Assembly (NCBI GenBank): GCA_023255735.1
Contig: JAGDVP010000007.1
Span: 1-64,000 of the forward strand
DNA: 64,000 bases
Reading direction: 5' to 3'
From: Halothiobacillus sp.
GTDB taxonomy: Bacteria > Pseudomonadota > Gammaproteobacteria > Halothiobacillales > Halothiobacillaceae
The position numbers were made by a program, and so were the translations under genes. Shown here piece by piece: positions 62,585 through 64,000 of the stretch; position 1 is the stretch's first letter; the number at the start of each line of letters is the position of its first letter. The notes below the pieces were generated by a model. The model was not told the origin of the DNA, did not search any database, and saw only the letters and a program-made list of their open reading frames with translations.

Positions 62585-63823
62585 TTATGAGCTTTTTGGG
62601 ATTAAATCGAGTGCCAGTAGGGTCACATCATCGCGCCGTTTTTCTTGCCCTTGATAGCTTCTAAAGGCGGCTTGAAAAGCGGTTTTTTGGTCGCTCGCGG
62701 TGGCTATGCGGCCTTCAATGAGGGTTTGACCTAAACGCCGCTTACCAAACGCAATTTTTTTCGTACCGCCCACTTGATCAATCACGCCATCGGTAATTAA
62801 AAAAATACGCTTAGCCTCAGTAATAGGCACGATGTGGTTGTACCATGTGGCATCCATCGGTGTGCTGGCATAGCCGACGCCTTTGCGATCGCCCGCTAAC
62901 ACCTCAATAGCTTCATCAGCATTTAATCCCATAATAAACAATGGGTTCCTTGCGCTGGCAAAAATCAGATGTTGCTGGTTTTTATCAAAGCGCACAATCA
63001 TGCCATCAAGCCCATCATCGGAATTTTCACGTGATCCTATGGCGTGATCGTGCTGGTTTAAGGTGTGCTTAATATATTGATTAATCGCAGCCAGCAAGGC
63101 GGCAGGGTCGCGATCGCCATGCGTTGCAATGGCTTGGGCTAAGGCAGACTCGGCAATTAAGGTCATAAATGCGCCCGGCACGCCATGGCCGGTGCAATCG
63201 AATAGTACTGCTAAAAACCCATCATCTTGGCCCTCATGGCGGGTCGGAATAAAATGGAACATATCGCCACCCACCACGTCACGGGGTTCCCAAATTAACC
63301 AATGGGTATCTGGGAAATAGGTGTTTAGCGCAATGCGGGACGGTGCAAGAATCGATTGCTGAATCACGCTGGCGTATTGGATGCTTTCAATGAGCTGGCG
63401 ATGCTGGCGCGCTTGAAGTTCCGTCATGGCGTGCATTAAATCCAGCACTTGGCCTATGCCTAGGTATTTTCCATTTGAGACGATAATAAATCCGTCGGTA
63501 AATACCTTATCTCCCGCTTCAACCGCCAATGCGGTGAGCTGCTCTATTTCTAAGCGGGCTTCAACAATCAGGGGACTTTTATCCATGAAGGCGATGCAGC
63601 TTTTTTGGCTGTAAAGCTCAGGATAATAAGGTTTGGTCATATTGCTGTGAAACATGTTGCGATTAATTAAACCCAGCGGCCGGCCATCATCGTGCAACAC
63701 GGGTAAATTTTTCAGGCTGGATTTTTGCGCGAATAGCGCCAATACATCTTCATTTTTAAACTCGGGTGTAATGGCACGAGCTTCAATCAGCAAGTCACCC
63801 GCGAAGCGAATTTCTTTTAGCAT
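62585..63823 (-). CDS. siaA: SpoIIE-type PP2C phosphatase with CBS-like input region (SiaA-like)
   Basis: A serine/threonine phosphatase of 412 residues from ATG 63823 (MLKEIRFAG). A TTG ten codons earlier is less likely. Residues about 1-130 resemble a CBS-domain pair (LPVLHDDGRPLGLINRNMF and DGFIIVSNGKYLGIGQVLDL), with no membrane helix. A short linker helix (AMTELQARQHRQLIESIQYA) joins to the PP2C domain, which has metal-site motifs RDVVGGDMF, FDCTGHGVPGAFMT and RRDDVTLLAL. It would dephosphorylate SiaC. The Pseudomonas SiaA has a membrane HAMP sensor instead, so the input differs here. First gene of the sia operon. Confidence 0.87.
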   Translation of the reverse strand: MLKEIRFAGDLLIEARAITPEFKNEDVLALFAQKSSLKNLPVLHDDGRPLGLINRNMFHSNMTKPYYPELYSQKSCIAFMDKSPLIVEARLEIEQLTALAVEAGDKVFTDGFIIVSNGKYLGIGQVLDLMHAMTELQARQHRQLIESIQYASVIQQSILAPSRIALNTYFPDTHWLIWEPRDVVGGDMFHFIPTRHEGQDDGFLAVLFDCTGHGVPGAFMTLIAESALAQAIATHGDRDPAALLAAINQYIKHTLNQHDHAIGSRENSDDGLDGMIVRFDKNQQHLIFASARNPLFIMGLNADEAIEVLAGDRKGVGYASTPMDATWYNHIVPITEAKRIFLITDGVIDQVGGTKKIAFGKRRLGQTLIEGRIATASDQKTAFQAAFRSYQGQEKRRDDVTLLALDLIPKSS

Positions 63824-63968
63824 GTAGGGCTCGCAAGCAAGGGGGCAGGGCAAAGTCGAGTCTTAGAAACACCCCGCATAATGCAAGCGTTATGTTTCAT
63901 TTTTTTGACAATCGCGCGGGCTATCCCACTTTAATTCAGACAGTTTCACCCCGTGTTCGGGCCTCGCT

Positions 63969-64000
63969 ATGTTCTTAAAGATATTTCGTGGCGTGATTTT
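63969..64000 (+). CDS. possible start of a gene cut by the right edge
   Basis: ATG 63969 opens a frame (MFLKIFRGVI) that runs off the window. The hydrophobic/basic start would suit a signal or membrane segment. No clear ribosome binding site precedes it. It would be divergent from siaA. Confidence 0.25.
   Translation, partial: MFLKIFRGVI

Noticed and set aside
1-64000. CRISPR arrays, insertion sequences, rRNA genes
   Set aside because: No regularly spaced repeats, no transposase and no rRNA-like stretches were seen on reading the whole window.

Overview
The window is about 64 kb of a compact bacterial chromosome. The block rpsB-tsf-pyrH-frr-uppS-cdsA-dxr-rseP-bamA-skp-lpxD-fabZ-lpxA, the fabD-fabG-acpP-fabF-pabB-pabC-mltG-tmk-holB block and the type of envelope genes point to a Gammaproteobacterium. 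A Tat-exported SoxB-like thiosulfohydrolase and a glycolate-oxidation cluster suggest a sulfur-oxidising chemolithoautotroph, perhaps of the Halothiobacillus kind. That placement is inference; no rRNA gene lies in the window.

Layout. 1-1350: a tyrosine integrase beside a tRNA-Leu(CAA), the edge of an integrated element that extends off the left end. 1593-3146: a DUF3301 membrane protein and purT. 3219-12455: a glycolate/sugar-acid cluster on the minus strand (a ThDP enzyme, a DUF1537 kinase, glcD, glcE, glcF and a tartronate-semialdehyde-reductase-like gene) with a divergent IclR regulator. 12486-16407: an O6-methylguanine methyltransferase, a DEAD-box helicase and a GT4 glycosyltransferase. 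16564-25463: fatty-acid synthesis, p-aminobenzoate synthesis, mltG, tmk and holB, mostly overlapping or closely packed. 25713-30884: soxB, a short asparaginase-fold protein, DUF3579, rimO, DUF3565 and moaB. 30884-33536: an AT-richer pair, a two-domain glycosyltransferase fusion overlapping a DedA-family membrane protein. 33620-37893: a parvulin lipoprotein, yciI, yciB, a YciO-type protein, an M50 protease and scpA. 38140-51059: the translation and outer-membrane biogenesis block. 51077-54174: fumC and a LysM-FecR protein. 54237-60063: a tripartite RND efflux operon. 60310-60541: a frameshifted C-terminal scrap of outer-membrane phospholipase A. 60814-63823: a SiaABCD-type phosphatase, kinase, switch protein and diguanylate cyclase operon.

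How the genes work together. The glycolate cluster contains a glycolate oxidase (GlcDEF) and a reductase of the tartronate-semialdehyde family. In place of the usual glyoxylate carboligase and glycerate kinase it holds a transketolase/phosphoketolase-like ThDP enzyme and a DUF1537 kinase. This suggests a non-standard route for 2-phosphoglycolate carbon in an autotroph, or a four-carbon acid pathway, and is the best candidate for an undescribed system. The siaABCD operon is complete, but its phosphatase carries a soluble CBS-like input region instead of the membrane HAMP sensor known from Pseudomonas. The glycosyltransferase fusion with DedA may be a lipid-linked sugar module.
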